Positions 38,166 through 48,879 are shown, counted from the stretch's first letter. The stretch is DNA of 64,000 bases from an uncultured Litoreibacter sp. (GCA_947504205.1 CANNGL010000001.1:558001-622000); one strand, 5' to 3'. A program made the numbers and translations. The notes: generated by a model not told the origin, from the sequence alone.

Positions 38166-39455
38166 CTATTCGGCTTCTACGGCCAGTTGTTTCACCAAAG
38201 CCAGAGTCAATATCACCGCGATGAAAAGAAACGCTGCACCGACAACCCATGCGATAGGTGTGGTGTAAATCTCGGCAACGGCTCCGGCGAGAACCAGACC
38301 CAATGCGGCCCCCAACTGTTGTATCAGCGATCTCAAAGATAGCATGGTCGATCGCTGACGGTCTTCGACGCAACGATGCAGAATGCTGCTGGCAGGTGTC
38401 TCGCTAACGCCAAGGCACACGGAATACAGTATGAAAACGCCCGCAAAGCCGAAGATGCTGCCTTGTAACGCCAATGCAATTTGAACGGCGGCAAGGCACG
38501 TAAACGTTGCCGCAAGCGTCATTGCGTGCTGTCGCTTGAAGATCCGGCTGACATACGGTGACAAAGATGCGCCGAAAGCGATGGAAAAGAAGTAGGTCGC
38601 GGTCAGCGCGCCGATGACAGTATTTGCGTAGCCCTCGTCCAGCATTGGTTTTGCGTGGGTTGGCCAGAGAACCTCGACCGGGTTGGTTGCCATCAGGAAA
38701 AATACCAGCGCTGCTAAGAGAAGTGAGAGCGCTGGATGTCTTACCGCAAGAAAACCCGCGTCTTTGATCACCAAGGGCACATTTGCGAACCCCTGTCTGA
38801 GTGCGCGGGGATCCATCGGACGTGGTTTTTCGACAATGACCAGCATCGTAAAGACAAACACGCCCAGCATCACACCGAAGCTCGCTGCATAGGACACGTC
38901 ATAGATGCTGAAACCGAGGCGCTCCGCGACCGGGCCGAAAATATCGGGCAGAAGGCCGCCCAAAACCGCGCCAATGGCCAAGCCTATGGCGTTGGCCGAC
39001 TGCGCTTTGGCCAGCGCGGGCTGGACATCCACATTAGGTGATGTGGCCTTGAACGTCTCCACAAACCACGCATCGAGCGTCCCTGACCGAAGCGCACGTC
39101 CAAAACCGATGAACGCAAAGGAAAGTGCGAGAACATAGAAATCGCTGGTTGAGAGAAAGAGCGCGAGCGAAATCAAACTGGCGACGACGGCTGTCAGAAA
39201 AACCGGCTTGCGTCCGATACTGTCCGCCAAGCCGCCGAAAGGCAGCTCCATCGCCATGGTCGTGAGCGAGTAAATCCCGAAGAGAAGCGATATCTGAAAG
39301 AGGTCCATGCCCCGGTCGGTTAATGCCAGAGCAACAACAGCAACGGTCAGGCCCATCGCAAACCGATCAAGAAACTGGTGTACCTGAAACACCCGGATAT
39401 GCCGTCGTGCCGAACCGGTGAGTGTTGCGAAGGAAAACTCTGTTTCTGTTGCCAT
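38166..39455 (-). CDS. MFS transporter
   Basis: About 12 hydrophobic segments; 'PFGGLADSIGRKPVFLTAV' MFS loop motif; start trimmed to 39455. Confidence 0.87.
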   Translation of the reverse strand: MATETEFSFATLTGSARRHIRVFQVHQFLDRFAMGLTVAVVALALTDRGMDLFQISLLFGIYSLTTMAMELPFGGLADSIGRKPVFLTAVVASLISLALFLSTSDFYVLALSFAFIGFGRALRSGTLDAWFVETFKATSPNVDVQPALAKAQSANAIGLAIGAVLGGLLPDIFGPVAERLGFSIYDVSYAASFGVMLGVFVFTMLVIVEKPRPMDPRALRQGFANVPLVIKDAGFLAVRHPALSLLLAALVFFLMATNPVEVLWPTHAKPMLDEGYANTVIGALTATYFFSIAFGASLSPYVSRIFKRQHAMTLAATFTCLAAVQIALALQGSIFGFAGVFILYSVCLGVSETPASSILHRCVEDRQRSTMLSLRSLIQQLGAALGLVLAGAVAEIYTTPIAWVVGAAFLFIAVILTLALVKQLAVEAE

Positions 39456-39667
39456 GTTCGCAACATCGACGTTGCTGCCGCCCTGCACAATACCTTTGCC
39501 GAGCGGGACGCTATCCCACCGGCATCAAAATGGTCGTTAGAACAATAGCAGCGAAAGCCCATTTGATCCCGCTGAGCTGTCCCAGGTATCGCATTTGGTC
39601 ATCCCGCAACTCAAAAGGTCTGTGAGGAGTACATAACTACCGAAAAGCTATCTGCTATGTTGTCGAA

Positions 39668-40156
39668 ATGAGAGCTGCCAGGAAATATGATTTCCGCAAA
39701 GTGACGATGGATGATTTGCCTCTGCTGATGAAGTGGCAAGTACAGCCGCATGTCAGCGACTGGTGCGGTTCTGATGAGGCCTATGATCAAGAGGATCTAA
39801 GCGATCCTCGGGTGTCGCGTTGGGTCGTCTCGATTGATGGACGCGCATTTGCGTTCATGCAGGACTACACCGTGCATGAGTGGGAAGATCATCACTTTGC
39901 CCAACTTCCGAAGGGCGCCCGCGGGATAGATCAATACATCGGTGATCCCAAAATGATTGCAATTGGTCATGGCACCGCGTTCATCAAAGCGAGAATGAAG
40001 TCTCTCTTTGCGAATGGAGCGCCCGTGATCGCAACCGATCCTCACCCAGACAACAAACGAGCGATTGCAGTCTACGAAAAGCTGGGCTTCAAACCGTCAG
40101 GTCGACCTCAAGAAACACCGTGGGGCCTGATATCTCCGATGATAGCTGAGCCTTAA
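39668..40156 (+). CDS. AAC(6')-like GNAT acetyltransferase
   Basis: 'GARGIDQYIGDPKMIAIGHGTAFIKA' and 'VIATDPHPDNKRAIAVYEKLGFKPSGR' match the AAC(6')-Ib/Acetyltransf_8 layout. Confidence 0.75.
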   Translation: MRAARKYDFRKVTMDDLPLLMKWQVQPHVSDWCGSDEAYDQEDLSDPRVSRWVVSIDGRAFAFMQDYTVHEWEDHHFAQLPKGARGIDQYIGDPKMIAIGHGTAFIKARMKSLFANGAPVIATDPHPDNKRAIAVYEKLGFKPSGRPQETPWGLISPMIAEP

Positions 40157-40205
40157 GCTCGACGCGGCAAAGTTCCGCAAACCATCCTTGTGTGTATGTT
40201 GGGGC

Positions 40206-40346
40206 CTAGCGCCAGAAGGCCAGGTACTCGATGAGGTCCATCAGCTTTCGGGCGAGGAAGATGTGGTGTTCCCATCCGAAATAGAAATTCAGCGCCAAGG
40301 CGAACAACACCACAGCGCCGAGAATGATTGCTAGCCTATTGGTCAC
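40206..40346 (-). CDS. 46-aa small membrane protein downstream of gap (GTG start)
   Basis: M(GTG)TNRLAIILGAVVLFALALNFYFGWEHHIFLARKLMDLIEYLAFWR; not in the supplied ORF track; same strand as gap, 19 nt downstream of the gap stop codon. Confidence 0.6.
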   Translation of the reverse strand: MTNRLAIILGAVVLFALALNFYFGWEHHIFLARKLMDLIEYLAFWR

Positions 40347-40365
40347 CTGCGCGACGGCCTCGAGT

Positions 40366-41367
40366 TTATTGGAGGCGTCCCATCATCGCAGCCACGTCGG
40401 CCATGCGGCAGGAGAAGCCCCATTCATTGTCATACCAGGCCAGCACCCGAACAGTGCGCCCGCCGACAACCTTAGTTTGGTCGGGAGCAAAAATCGAGGA
40501 ATGTGTGGTATGATTAAAGTCGATGGAGACCTTTGGTTCGGGGTCATAGGAAAGCACGGCACCCATATGCCCAGCGGCGGCTTCTTCGACGATTGCGTTC
40601 ACGCTTTCAACGGTCACGCCTTTCTTGGCTTCGAAAGTCAGATCCACTGCGGAAACGTTGGGGGTTGGTACGCGCATAGCGGTTCCGTCCAGCTTTCCTG
40701 CCAGTTCGGGTAGAACTTCACCGATGGCCTTGGCTGCACCGGTTGATGTCGGGATCATTGCCATTGCGGCGGCACGGGCGCGGTAGAGATCCTTGTGGCG
40801 GCGATCCAGCGTGGGCTGGTCGCCCGTGTAGGAATGGATCGTGGTCATGATGCCCCGTTCGATCCCGATGGTTTCGTGCAAAACCTTCGCCAGTGGTGCC
40901 AGACAGTTCGTGGTGCAAGACCCATTGGAGATAATCCGGTTGGCTGGCTCCATGTCACGATGGTTGACGCCGTATACGATGGTCTTGTCGACATTCTTGG
41001 CCGGGGCCGATATCAGAACGCGCTCTGCGCCGCGATCAAGGTGCACTTTGGAGGTATGCCCGTCATTGAACTTGCCGGTGCATTCCATCACCACATCAAC
41101 ACCCTGCCAGTCAAGCTCGGTCGGATCGTAGGTAGAAAAGACCTTCATCGGCCCGCGTCCGATATCCATAGTATCACCAGCCACCTTCACCTCGTTACCG
41201 AAGCGACCGTGGACGCTGTCATATTTCAGAAGGTGCGCATTTGTTTCGATTGGGCCGGTGGCATTGATGGCGACGACCTGAACGTCATTGCGCCCGCTTT
41301 CCGCAATATGTGCCAGTGTGGAACGTCCAATGCGGCCAAAACCGTTAATCGCTACTGTGGTGGTCAT
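40366..41367 (-). CDS. gap: Glyceraldehyde-3-phosphate dehydrogenase, type I
   Basis: VAINGFGRIGRSTLAHI; SNGSCTTNCLAPLAKVLH; WYDNEWGFSCRM. Confidence 0.96.
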   Translation of the reverse strand: MTTTVAINGFGRIGRSTLAHIAESGRNDVQVVAINATGPIETNAHLLKYDSVHGRFGNEVKVAGDTMDIGRGPMKVFSTYDPTELDWQGVDVVMECTGKFNDGHTSKVHLDRGAERVLISAPAKNVDKTIVYGVNHRDMEPANRIISNGSCTTNCLAPLAKVLHETIGIERGIMTTIHSYTGDQPTLDRRHKDLYRARAAAMAMIPTSTGAAKAIGEVLPELAGKLDGTAMRVPTPNVSAVDLTFEAKKGVTVESVNAIVEEAAAGHMGAVLSYDPEPKVSIDFNHTTHSSIFAPDQTKVVGGRTVRVLAWYDNEWGFSCRMADVAAMMGRLQ

Positions 41368-41444
41368 CTGCCTGTAACTCCCGATACCATGCCCTCGTGC
41401 ACTCTATAGGCGGCTCACGGCGGTCGGGAAAGCTTTGTGTCAGA

Positions 41445-41556
41445 AAAAGCCCCAGAATTTCAAACTGTTAGCGATAACAGCCGCGGATTGTCTCTGTGGT
41501 CGATACGGTCAAAGGTCACGTTAGCGCAAACGCTGCTCTCCATTTCGGGAATTTCG
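41445..41556 (-). ncRNA. Candidate 6S RNA (ssrS) region between zapA and gap
   Basis: Synteny downstream of zapA; minus-strand ...GCAGCGTTTGCGCTAACGTGACCTTTGACC...AATCCGCGGCTGTTATCGCTAACAG... has 6S-like segments; boundaries approximate, not folded computationally. Confidence 0.3.
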
Positions 41557-41570
41557 GATCGGACCGGGTA

Positions 41571-41954
41571 TCAGACGGCGTTGGTTTTAAGTGATTCTGC
41601 CAGTGACTCAGCACGAGCTGCGATTTCTGCAAAGCTGTCGGTGACCGAATTGGGGATGACGGCAACTTCCACGCGCTCCGCAGGAGCATCCTTGAGCGAC
41701 ATGTTATCACGCTGCAATGCGTGCAGCTTTTCCTCGGCAGAGCGCAGTTCCTCCTCCAGACCTGCGGTCTTATCGGCGAGCATCAGGCCCGCCATCAACA
41801 ACATCCTGGATTCGGGCATCCGGCCGATCTGGTCAGCCAGAACGCTGGCCTCGTTGTCGAGTAGCTTTGCGGCAGATTGCAGAAAGTGTTCCTCGCCAGT
41901 CTGGCAAGCTACCTGAAAAATCCGTCCGCCGATTTCAATATCTACTTCAGGCAT
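41571..41954 (-). CDS. zapA: Cell division protein ZapA
   Basis: MPEVDIEIGGRIFQVACQTGEEHFLQSAAKLLDNEASVLADQIGRMPESRMLLMAGLMLADK. Confidence 0.9.
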   Translation of the reverse strand: MPEVDIEIGGRIFQVACQTGEEHFLQSAAKLLDNEASVLADQIGRMPESRMLLMAGLMLADKTAGLEEELRSAEEKLHALQRDNMSLKDAPAERVEVAVIPNSVTDSFAEIAARAESLAESLKTNAV

Positions 41955-41955
41955 C

Positions 41956-42408
41956 TTAGGCCTCCTTCACGAGCGGTGCGAGTTCTGCCAGAATTTCATC
42001 AAGCTCGGCGCGTTGCGCCTGATTTGCGGCCTTGAGATGATCAAGCTCTGCAGCGAGCGCCATATTCACGGTGCCCGAGGCATCCTGATGCTCGACATTG
42101 GCGGCGCGCAGCTTGTCGTTGTTCTCGCGCAGGCTTTTAATGACATCGAGCAGGCGTTTGTTTTCGGTGCCGGCCTGACCCAGCCTGTCTGACAGTCGAA
42201 TAACGCGGGTTTCCAGTCGTTCGATACGGGCTACGTGCTTTTCACGACTGGCTACGAGCCGCGCGTTGGTAGCGCGCTCAACTTCCAGTTCTTCCTGAAG
42301 GTCAGGATCCGGTCCAGCGGCATCGGCTGATGGCCTGCTCGCAATCTCCTGTGCAATCTCGTCCAGCGCGGCTGTGATCCTGCGCTCCAGCTCAGCAATA
42401 TCCGCCAA
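41956..42408 (-). CDS. Coiled-coil protein encoded immediately upstream of zapA (ZauP-like candidate)
   Basis: 150 aa, heptad-rich (ARIERLETRVIRLSDRLGQAGTENKRLLDVIKSLRENNDKL); 1-nt gap to zapA. Confidence 0.65.
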   Translation of the reverse strand: MADIAELERRITAALDEIAQEIASRPSADAAGPDPDLQEELEVERATNARLVASREKHVARIERLETRVIRLSDRLGQAGTENKRLLDVIKSLRENNDKLRAANVEHQDASGTVNMALAAELDHLKAANQAQRAELDEILAELAPLVKEA

Positions 42409-42610
42409 TTTTGCCCCCTTACGACAATATTCTTCTCACTAAAACCAATGCGGTCGAATCGCTTGGTCCCTCTTGGTACTGAGTTTAGCCAAGCTGAAAG
42501 GGAATTTCGCCCCCCTTTGCGCGATCGCGACCGCATTTGGCCTGCATCCGCTTGAACTTCACGCATGGGCTGGTATCACGCTGCGAAGAACCAGCATTAG
42601 GGGATATTCC

Positions 42611-44626
42611 GTGGACATCAAAGCACTGCGCGACGCACATCCGGAGCATTGGAACAAAGCCTGCGCTATTCGCACGCTGACCTTGGACGCGGTCGCTGCC
42701 GCAAATTCCGGCCACTCCGGCATGCCAATGGGTATGGCTGATGTTGCGACAGTTCTTTATGAGAAGCATTTGAAGTTTGACGCGGCCAACCCTGACTGGC
42801 CGGATCGCGATCGCTTCATCCTGTCCGCAGGACATGGGTCAATGTTGCTCTACAGTCTGCTGCACCTGACAGGTTACGCGGATATGACGCTGGAGCAGGT
42901 CAAAAATTTCCGTCAGCTGGGTGCGATAACCGCAGGCCATCCCGAATATGGTCACGCCAAGGGCATCGAGACGACAACCGGGCCTTTAGGGCAGGGGATC
43001 GCCAACTCTGTTGGCTTTGCGCTGGCAGAAGAGGCCTTGCGTGCCCGGTTCGGCAAGAAGCTTGTCGATCACTACACCTATGTCATCGCAGGTGACGGCT
43101 GCCTGATGGAAGGTGTCAGTCAAGAGGCCATTGGCATCGCAGGCAAGCATGAGTTGGGCAAACTGATTGTCCTCTGGGACAATAACAACATCACGATCGA
43201 TGGAACTGTCGAACTTTCGGACAAGACCGACCAGGTTATGCGCTTTAAGGCCTCTGGCTGGCATGTGCAGGAGATCGACGGCCATGATCCGGACGCCATT
43301 GATGCAGCGATTGAGAAAGCCAAGAAAACCAAGAAACCGTCGATGATTGCCTGCAAGACCCATATCGCTCTGGGCTCTTCGGCGCAGGATACCTCGAAAG
43401 GGCATGGTGCATTGACAGACGATCAGTTGATCGCTGACACAAAGGCTGCCTATGGCTGGCCATATGGTCCGTTCGAGGTCCCTTCGGATGTAAAATCCGC
43501 GTGGGAAGCAATTGGGTCGCGTGGAGCAGACGCGCGTAAAGACTGGGAAGAGCGTCTCGCCTCGGTTTCCGAGGGCCGCCAGAAGGAGTTCGCCCGGATT
43601 TTTGCGGGGGAAGCTCCCAAGAAGCTGTCGGCGACCATCAAGGCGCTGAAAAAGCAAATCAGCGAAACAACACCCAAGGTGGCTACCCGCAAAGCGTCTG
43701 AAATGGCGTTGGAGGTCATCAATCCAATCATGCAAGAAACGTTTGGTGGCTCGGCTGATCTGACAGGCTCCAACAACACCAAGACTGGTGATCTGGGTGT
43801 GTTCAGCCCGGAGGATCGCAAGGGCCGCTATATGTATTACGGCGTGCGCGAACACGGCATGGCAGCCGCTATGAACGGAATGAACTTGCACGGTGGCATA
43901 AAGGCTTACGGCGGGACGTTCATGTGCTTTACCGATTACGCGCGCGGTGCAATGCGCTTGTCGGCGCTCATGGGGGTTCCGGTCACCTATGTGATGACCC
44001 ACGACTCCATCGGGTTGGGAGAAGACGGGCCAACCCACCAACCGGTTGAGCATCTCGCAATGCTACGCGCGACACCGAATATGAACGTCTTCCGTCCGGC
44101 CGACGCGGTGGAAACAGCAGAGGCATGGGAAGTGGCTATGTCGTCGACCTCAACGCCTTCAGTACTCGCGCTCTCGCGCCAGGGCTTGCCCACTGTACGT
44201 GTGAATCACACATTGAAAAACCAGAGCTCGATGGGGGCTTACGTTCTGGCTGAGGCCGAAAGCAAGCGTCAGGCGATCCTGATGGCAACTGGTTCGGAGG
44301 TGTCGATTGCGCTTGAAGCCAAGAAGTTGCTGGAGTCCGAAGGCATTGGAACACGCGTGGTGTCGATGCCTTGTCATGAACTGTTTGCGGCGCAAGACGA
44401 GAAGTATCGCCGCAAGGTGCTGCCCGGTGGCGCGGTGCGCGTTGCGATTGAGGCGGGTGTACGTCAGGGCTGGGATCAGTGGCTGATGGGCGAACGCGGC
44501 AAGGACCAGAAATCTGGATTTGTCGGCATGGACAGTTTTGGCGCTTCTGCACCTGCCAACGTGCTTTATGAGCATTTCGGTATCACGGCTCAAGCGGCCG
44601 CTGATAAGGTCAAAAGCCTGCTCTAA
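42611..44626 (+). CDS. tkt: Transketolase
   Basis: GTG start [70 protein letters not shown]. Confidence 0.95.
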   Translation: MDIKALRDAHPEHWNKACAIRTLTLDAVAAANSGHSGMPMGMADVATVLYEKHLKFDAANPDWPDRDRFILSAGHGSMLLYSLLHLTGYADMTLEQVKNFRQLGAITAGHPEYGHAKGIETTTGPLGQGIANSVGFALAEEALRARFGKKLVDHYTYVIAGDGCLMEGVSQEAIGIAGKHELGKLIVLWDNNNITIDGTVELSDKTDQVMRFKASGWHVQEIDGHDPDAIDAAIEKAKKTKKPSMIACKTHIALGSSAQDTSKGHGALTDDQLIADTKAAYGWPYGPFEVPSDVKSAWEAIGSRGADARKDWEERLASVSEGRQKEFARIFAGEAPKKLSATIKALKKQISETTPKVATRKASEMALEVINPIMQETFGGSADLTGSNNTKTGDLGVFSPEDRKGRYMYYGVREHGMAAAMNGMNLHGGIKAYGGTFMCFTDYARGAMRLSALMGVPVTYVMTHDSIGLGEDGPTHQPVEHLAMLRATPNMNVFRPADAVETAEAWEVAMSSTSTPSVLALSRQGLPTVRVNHTLKNQSSMGAYVLAEAESKRQAILMATGSEVSIALEAKKLLESEGIGTRVVSMPCHELFAAQDEKYRRKVLPGGAVRVAIEAGVRQGWDQWLMGERGKDQKSGFVGMDSFGASAPANVLYEHFGITAQAAADKVKSLL

Positions 44627-44644
44627 GAAGCTGCAATTAAAACG

Positions 44645-44680
44645 TAAAACCCCGATCATAAGATCGGGGTTTTACGTTTT
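44645..44680. terminator. Bidirectional intrinsic terminator between convergent tkt and grxD
   Basis: aaaaCCCCGATC-ataa-GATCGGGGtttta. Confidence 0.88.
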
Positions 44681-44700
44681 CCAACGATTTGGCCTTCGCC

Positions 44701-45063
44701 TCAGGCGTTGGCTTCCCGGATTTTGTTGGCCGCATCCTTGTCATAAGTAATGCCTTCCTTGTCGAAGAGATCGTCGAGCTCTCCCGCAAGGGTCATCTCT
44801 GTGATGATATCGCATCCGCCGACAAACTCGCCTTTGACATAAAGCTGAGGGATGGTCGGCCAATCGGAATAGTCCTTGATCCCCTGACGTAGGCCATCAT
44901 CGGCCAGAACGTTCACGTCTTTGTATTCAATACCCATATAGTTCAGCACACCGGCTACCCGTGAGGAAAACCCGCATTGCGGCATTTCCTTTGTGCCTTT
45001 CATGAACAGCACGACATCGTTGGTGCCAACCGTTTCTTTGATCTGTGTATTTGCGTCGCTCAT
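44701..45063 (-). CDS. grxD: Monothiol glutaredoxin, Grx4 family
   Basis: [29 protein letters not shown] (CGFS); [19 protein letters not shown]. Confidence 0.95.
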   Translation of the reverse strand: MSDANTQIKETVGTNDVVLFMKGTKEMPQCGFSSRVAGVLNYMGIEYKDVNVLADDGLRQGIKDYSDWPTIPQLYVKGEFVGGCDIITEMTLAGELDDLFDKEGITYDKDAANKIREANA

Positions 45064-45068
45064 TGAGG

Positions 45069-45299
45069 CTACTCCGGTGCTTTCGTTGTGAGGGCCAGGG
45101 CGTGCAGTTCGCCGCTGTCCACTTTTTCCTTTATGGCGGCCATCACCGCACGTTGTTGCTGGACGCGGTTTTTTCCGCGGAAACTTTCATCCGTAACGGT
45201 CGCCGCGAAATGCGCGCCGTCATTTCCTTCCACAGCGATCTGGGCATCCGGGAATGTTTCGCGGATCAGGCTTTCGATCTCATGGGCAGTGATGGGCAT
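45069..45299 (-). CDS. BolA family protein
   Basis: 76 aa; [51 protein letters not shown]. Confidence 0.93.
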   Translation of the reverse strand: MPITAHEIESLIRETFPDAQIAVEGNDGAHFAATVTDESFRGKNRVQQQRAVMAAIKEKVDSGELHALALTTKAPE

Positions 45300-45367
45300 G
45301 TTGCAGGCGTCCTTCTAGGGGTCTGGGATAGAATTTAGGGAGTGCTCAGCTTCGAGACAAGGTAATC

Positions 45368-47527
45368 TCAGCCAACGCTCTCTTCAAAGCTGGTTCGATA
45401 GAGGGCGGACAATTCATCCAGCGGTGCTGAGGAGCTTCCAAAACAGACCTGATCGCCACCAAATTTCCCCACGCTTTGCAGGCTGACACCAGCGCGTCCC
45501 GCGGCAATCATCAGAGCCTCGGCCTTGTCGAAAGAACAGGCGATCAGATAGCGCGCTTGATCTTCGCCAAAGAGCTGCTCGGTGCTGCCCTGATCCAGGC
45601 TGACACCAATTCCGGCGGCATCCGCCAACTCAAACGCCGCAAGTGCCAAACCACCATCGGACAGATCTGTGCAGACGTCGATCCAGTCGCGCTGATCGCG
45701 GATGAAGTCGCCATGAGACGTCTCGGCTTCCAGATCGACAGTAGGCGCGTCACCTTCTTCGCGGTTGAACACTTCGGACAGCAGGGCGGACTGACCCAGA
45801 TGGCCCTCGGTTTGGCCCAGAACAAGTGCCACGTGACCGTCGCGTACGGTCCCTGCAATGAGGTGATCAATGTCGTCGATCAGGCCGACAGCACCGATAG
45901 TGGGTGTGGGAAGGATCGGTTCGCCGTCGGTTTCGTTGTAAAGCGAGACATTGCCCGAGACGATGGGCATATCTAGCGCCTTCACCGCAGCCCCAATGCC
46001 TTTGATCGCGCCGACAAACTGGCCCATGATCTCGGGCTTTTCTGGGTTACCGAAATTCATGTTGTCGGTTGTGGCAAGTGGCTTTGCGCCAACGGCAGTC
46101 AGATTTCGATAGGCCTCGGCGACGGCCTGTTTCCCACCTTCCACAGGATTGGCGCGCACGTAGCGCGGGGTGACATCCGAGGTGAATGCCAGCGCTTTGT
46201 TCGTGCCATGAACCCGAATGACACCAGCGCCAAGGCCCGGTGCCTGAACCGTGTCGGCCATGACCTGACTGTCATACTGTTCCCAGACCCATTGCTTGCG
46301 CGCATAGTTGGGACTGGAGATGAGGGCTTTTAGCCCGTCAATGGGGTCAATCTGAGCAATCTCTGTGAGTGGCTCTGCCGTTGGCGTTTCCACCCAGGGT
46401 CGGTCATATTCAGGGGCTGTGCCGGAGAGTGCCTTAAGGGGCAGATCGGCTTTCACCTCATTGCCGTGCATAATCAGAAACCGGTCTTCGGCGATGGTCT
46501 CGCCCACGATGGCAAAGTCGAGATCCCATTTGTCGAACACGGCTTTCGCCTCGGCCTCCAGATCGGGGTTGAGGACCATCAACATGCGTTCCTGCGATTC
46601 CGATAGCATCATCTCGTAGGCGGTCATGTTCTCTTCGCGGACCGGAACCTGATCGAGGTTCAACTTGACGCCCAGATCTCCCTTGTCCCCCATCTCCACG
46701 GCGGAACAGGTCAAACCGGCCGCGCCCATGTCCTGAATGGAAATCACCGCTCCCGTGCGCATGAGTTCCTGACAGGCTTCCATCAGGCGCTTCTCAGTAA
46801 AGGGATCGCCAACCTGAACGGTTGGCCTCTTCTCTTCTATCGTATCATCGAATTCTGCGGAGGCCATGGTGGCACCACCGACGCCATCGCGCCCGGTTTT
46901 GGCGCCGAGATAGACCACTGGCATGCCAATGCCGGAGGCTGCGGAATAGAAAATCTTGTCGGTGTCGGCCAATCCGGCAGCGAAGGCATTGACCAGACAA
47001 TTGCCGTTATAGGCGGGGTGGAAGCGCACCTCACCCCCGACGGTCGGCACACCAAAACAGTTGCCATATCCACCAACGCCGGCAACGACACCGGCCACCA
47101 GGCTTTTGGTTTTTGGGTGAGACGGCTCACCGAAGCTCAGAGAGTTCATCGCCGCTATGGGACGGGCGCCCATGGTGAAGACATCGCGCAGAATGCCCCC
47201 AACCCCGGTCGCGGCCCCTTGATAGGGCTCGATATAAGAGGGGTGGTTGTGGCTTTCCATTTTGAACACCACCGCTTGCCCATCCCCGATATCGACGATG
47301 CCGGCATTCTCGCCCGGACCGCAAATGACCTGAGGGCCTTCGGTCGGCAAGGTACGTAACCATTTCTTGGAAGACTTGTATGAGCAATGCTCGTTCCACA
47401 TTGCAGAGAAGATGCCCAGCTCGGTGAAGGAGGGTTCCCGTCCGATGATCTCAAGAATGCGTTCATATTCATCCGGTTTCAGCCCATGGGCTGCGATCAG
47501 CTCGTCCGAGATAGCTGGTTCTTGCAT
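45368..47527 (-). CDS. purL: Phosphoribosylformylglycinamidine synthase subunit PurL
   Basis: 719 aa; [56 protein letters not shown]. Confidence 0.97.
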   Translation of the reverse strand: MQEPAISDELIAAHGLKPDEYERILEIIGREPSFTELGIFSAMWNEHCSYKSSKKWLRTLPTEGPQVICGPGENAGIVDIGDGQAVVFKMESHNHPSYIEPYQGAATGVGGILRDVFTMGARPIAAMNSLSFGEPSHPKTKSLVAGVVAGVGGYGNCFGVPTVGGEVRFHPAYNGNCLVNAFAAGLADTDKIFYSAASGIGMPVVYLGAKTGRDGVGGATMASAEFDDTIEEKRPTVQVGDPFTEKRLMEACQELMRTGAVISIQDMGAAGLTCSAVEMGDKGDLGVKLNLDQVPVREENMTAYEMMLSESQERMLMVLNPDLEAEAKAVFDKWDLDFAIVGETIAEDRFLIMHGNEVKADLPLKALSGTAPEYDRPWVETPTAEPLTEIAQIDPIDGLKALISSPNYARKQWVWEQYDSQVMADTVQAPGLGAGVIRVHGTNKALAFTSDVTPRYVRANPVEGGKQAVAEAYRNLTAVGAKPLATTDNMNFGNPEKPEIMGQFVGAIKGIGAAVKALDMPIVSGNVSLYNETDGEPILPTPTIGAVGLIDDIDHLIAGTVRDGHVALVLGQTEGHLGQSALLSEVFNREEGDAPTVDLEAETSHGDFIRDQRDWIDVCTDLSDGGLALAAFELADAAGIGVSLDQGSTEQLFGEDQARYLIACSFDKAEALMIAAGRAGVSLQSVGKFGGDQVCFGSSSAPLDELSALYRTSFEESVG

Positions 47528-47610
47528 GTGTTTGTCCCCGAGGTGTCTTGCCGTGGGTGCTTCTTATGCCAGCGGAGCTTGGGGGAAAAGGGTGCAAAGT
47601 CTCTTCGGTC

Positions 47611-48879
47611 TCAGTCCTGTGACGACTGAGACAAAACGGCGGGGATCGACAGGCAGATTTTGGTTCCCCGATCCGGTGCGCTCCTTATGTCTACGGTTCC
47701 TCCCGATTGCTCGACGAAGCCTTTGACCATTGAAAGTCCCAGCCCTGAGCCCTTGCCAATATCCTTAGTCGTAAAGAATGGCTCGAACACCCGATCATGG
47801 ATGTCGCTGGCAATACCGTCACCCTCATCTGCCAGACACAGTTTCACATAGTCACTGTCTTTCGACGGGTCGACGTCACTGCCTTGGGGAATGTTGTGCG
47901 CGGTCAGTCGCATCGTGCCACCATTGGGCATTGCGTCCCGCGCATTGATCACAAGATTGAGGATCGCAATCCCGAGTTGCACACGATCAACCCACATGGG
48001 CCAGGTGTTATCGGGACAACTACATTCAAACTGAATATCAGCCGGGAGAATGCGTTCTGTCAGCGCGTGCATCTCCTCGAGGAACAGCTTGGTTGCAACC
48101 GCTTCTTCCTGAAGCGCCGTCTGCCGTGAAAATGCTAGTAGCTGCGAGGTGAGCACCGAGGCGCGCTCAGCTGCTTCGCGCGCCTTGTGCACCAGCTCAT
48201 CGCGTTCCAGCGGGTCATCGACTTCCCGATATAATTCCAGATTTCCCATCACGACTGTCAGGATATTGTTGAAGTCATGGGCTACACCGCCGGTGAGGTT
48301 ACCGACGGCCTCCATCTTTTGCGCTTGAACGCTGCGCTGCTGTATTTTCTCGTAGGCGGCCAAGCCAACATAGGCTTGTTGCAGCGTGACGAGATAGTAA
48401 ATCACAAAGCCTGCTGTAGAGAGCCCGCCGATCAGATTGGTCGGTGTGTCGGGCAGAATAAAAAGGAAGTGGATGGCGATGATAACCAGAACCGCTACGT
48501 CGCCTGCCGCCTGTATCAGAGAATAGGTTTTTATCCGGGTCTTTTGATTTATTGAGAACCGCACCGAGGCCAGAAGCAGACAAATAGCGGGCATCTGTAA
48601 TATCGCTTCAGGTTGAAACCAGAGGTAAAGCAGAAATATCCGGAGTAGAACTATTCGAAGCGCAAATACGGCGAGAACGCTCAGATATACTCGGAACCGT
48701 CGATCATTGATCATGCGTTCGAGCAAAAAATAGCTCAAAACGCTCGTACTCATATAGATCCCAAACCAGATCAGCGGGACCAGATAATCAAACCCAATAT
48801 AGCCGAGCAGAACCAGGCAAAACAGAATGCCGTGTCGCGATACGAATTCGATCCAAGTCTGGCGTTCGAGTGAGACCAT
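47611..48879 (-). CDS. Membrane sensor histidine kinase; start uncertain (ORF extends to 49119)
   Basis: Several TM segments, NLTGGVAHDFNNILTVVMGNLELYR, GSGLGLSMVKGFVEQSGG; start placed at an in-frame Met downstream of an intrinsic terminator-like hairpin. Confidence 0.75.
   Translation of the reverse strand: MVSLERQTWIEFVSRHGILFCLVLLGYIGFDYLVPLIWFGIYMSTSVLSYFLLERMINDRRFRVYLSVLAVFALRIVLLRIFLLYLWFQPEAILQMPAICLLLASVRFSINQKTRIKTYSLIQAAGDVAVLVIIAIHFLFILPDTPTNLIGGLSTAGFVIYYLVTLQQAYVGLAAYEKIQQRSVQAQKMEAVGNLTGGVAHDFNNILTVVMGNLELYREVDDPLERDELVHKAREAAERASVLTSQLLAFSRQTALQEEAVATKLFLEEMHALTERILPADIQFECSCPDNTWPMWVDRVQLGIAILNLVINARDAMPNGGTMRLTAHNIPQGSDVDPSKDSDYVKLCLADEGDGIASDIHDRVFEPFFTTKDIGKGSGLGLSMVKGFVEQSGGTVDIRSAPDRGTKICLSIPAVLSQSSQD

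Noticed and set aside
42986-44053. 355-aa minus-strand ORF
   Set aside because: Antisense to tkt, which has clear transketolase motifs; long open antisense frames are expected with this codon bias.
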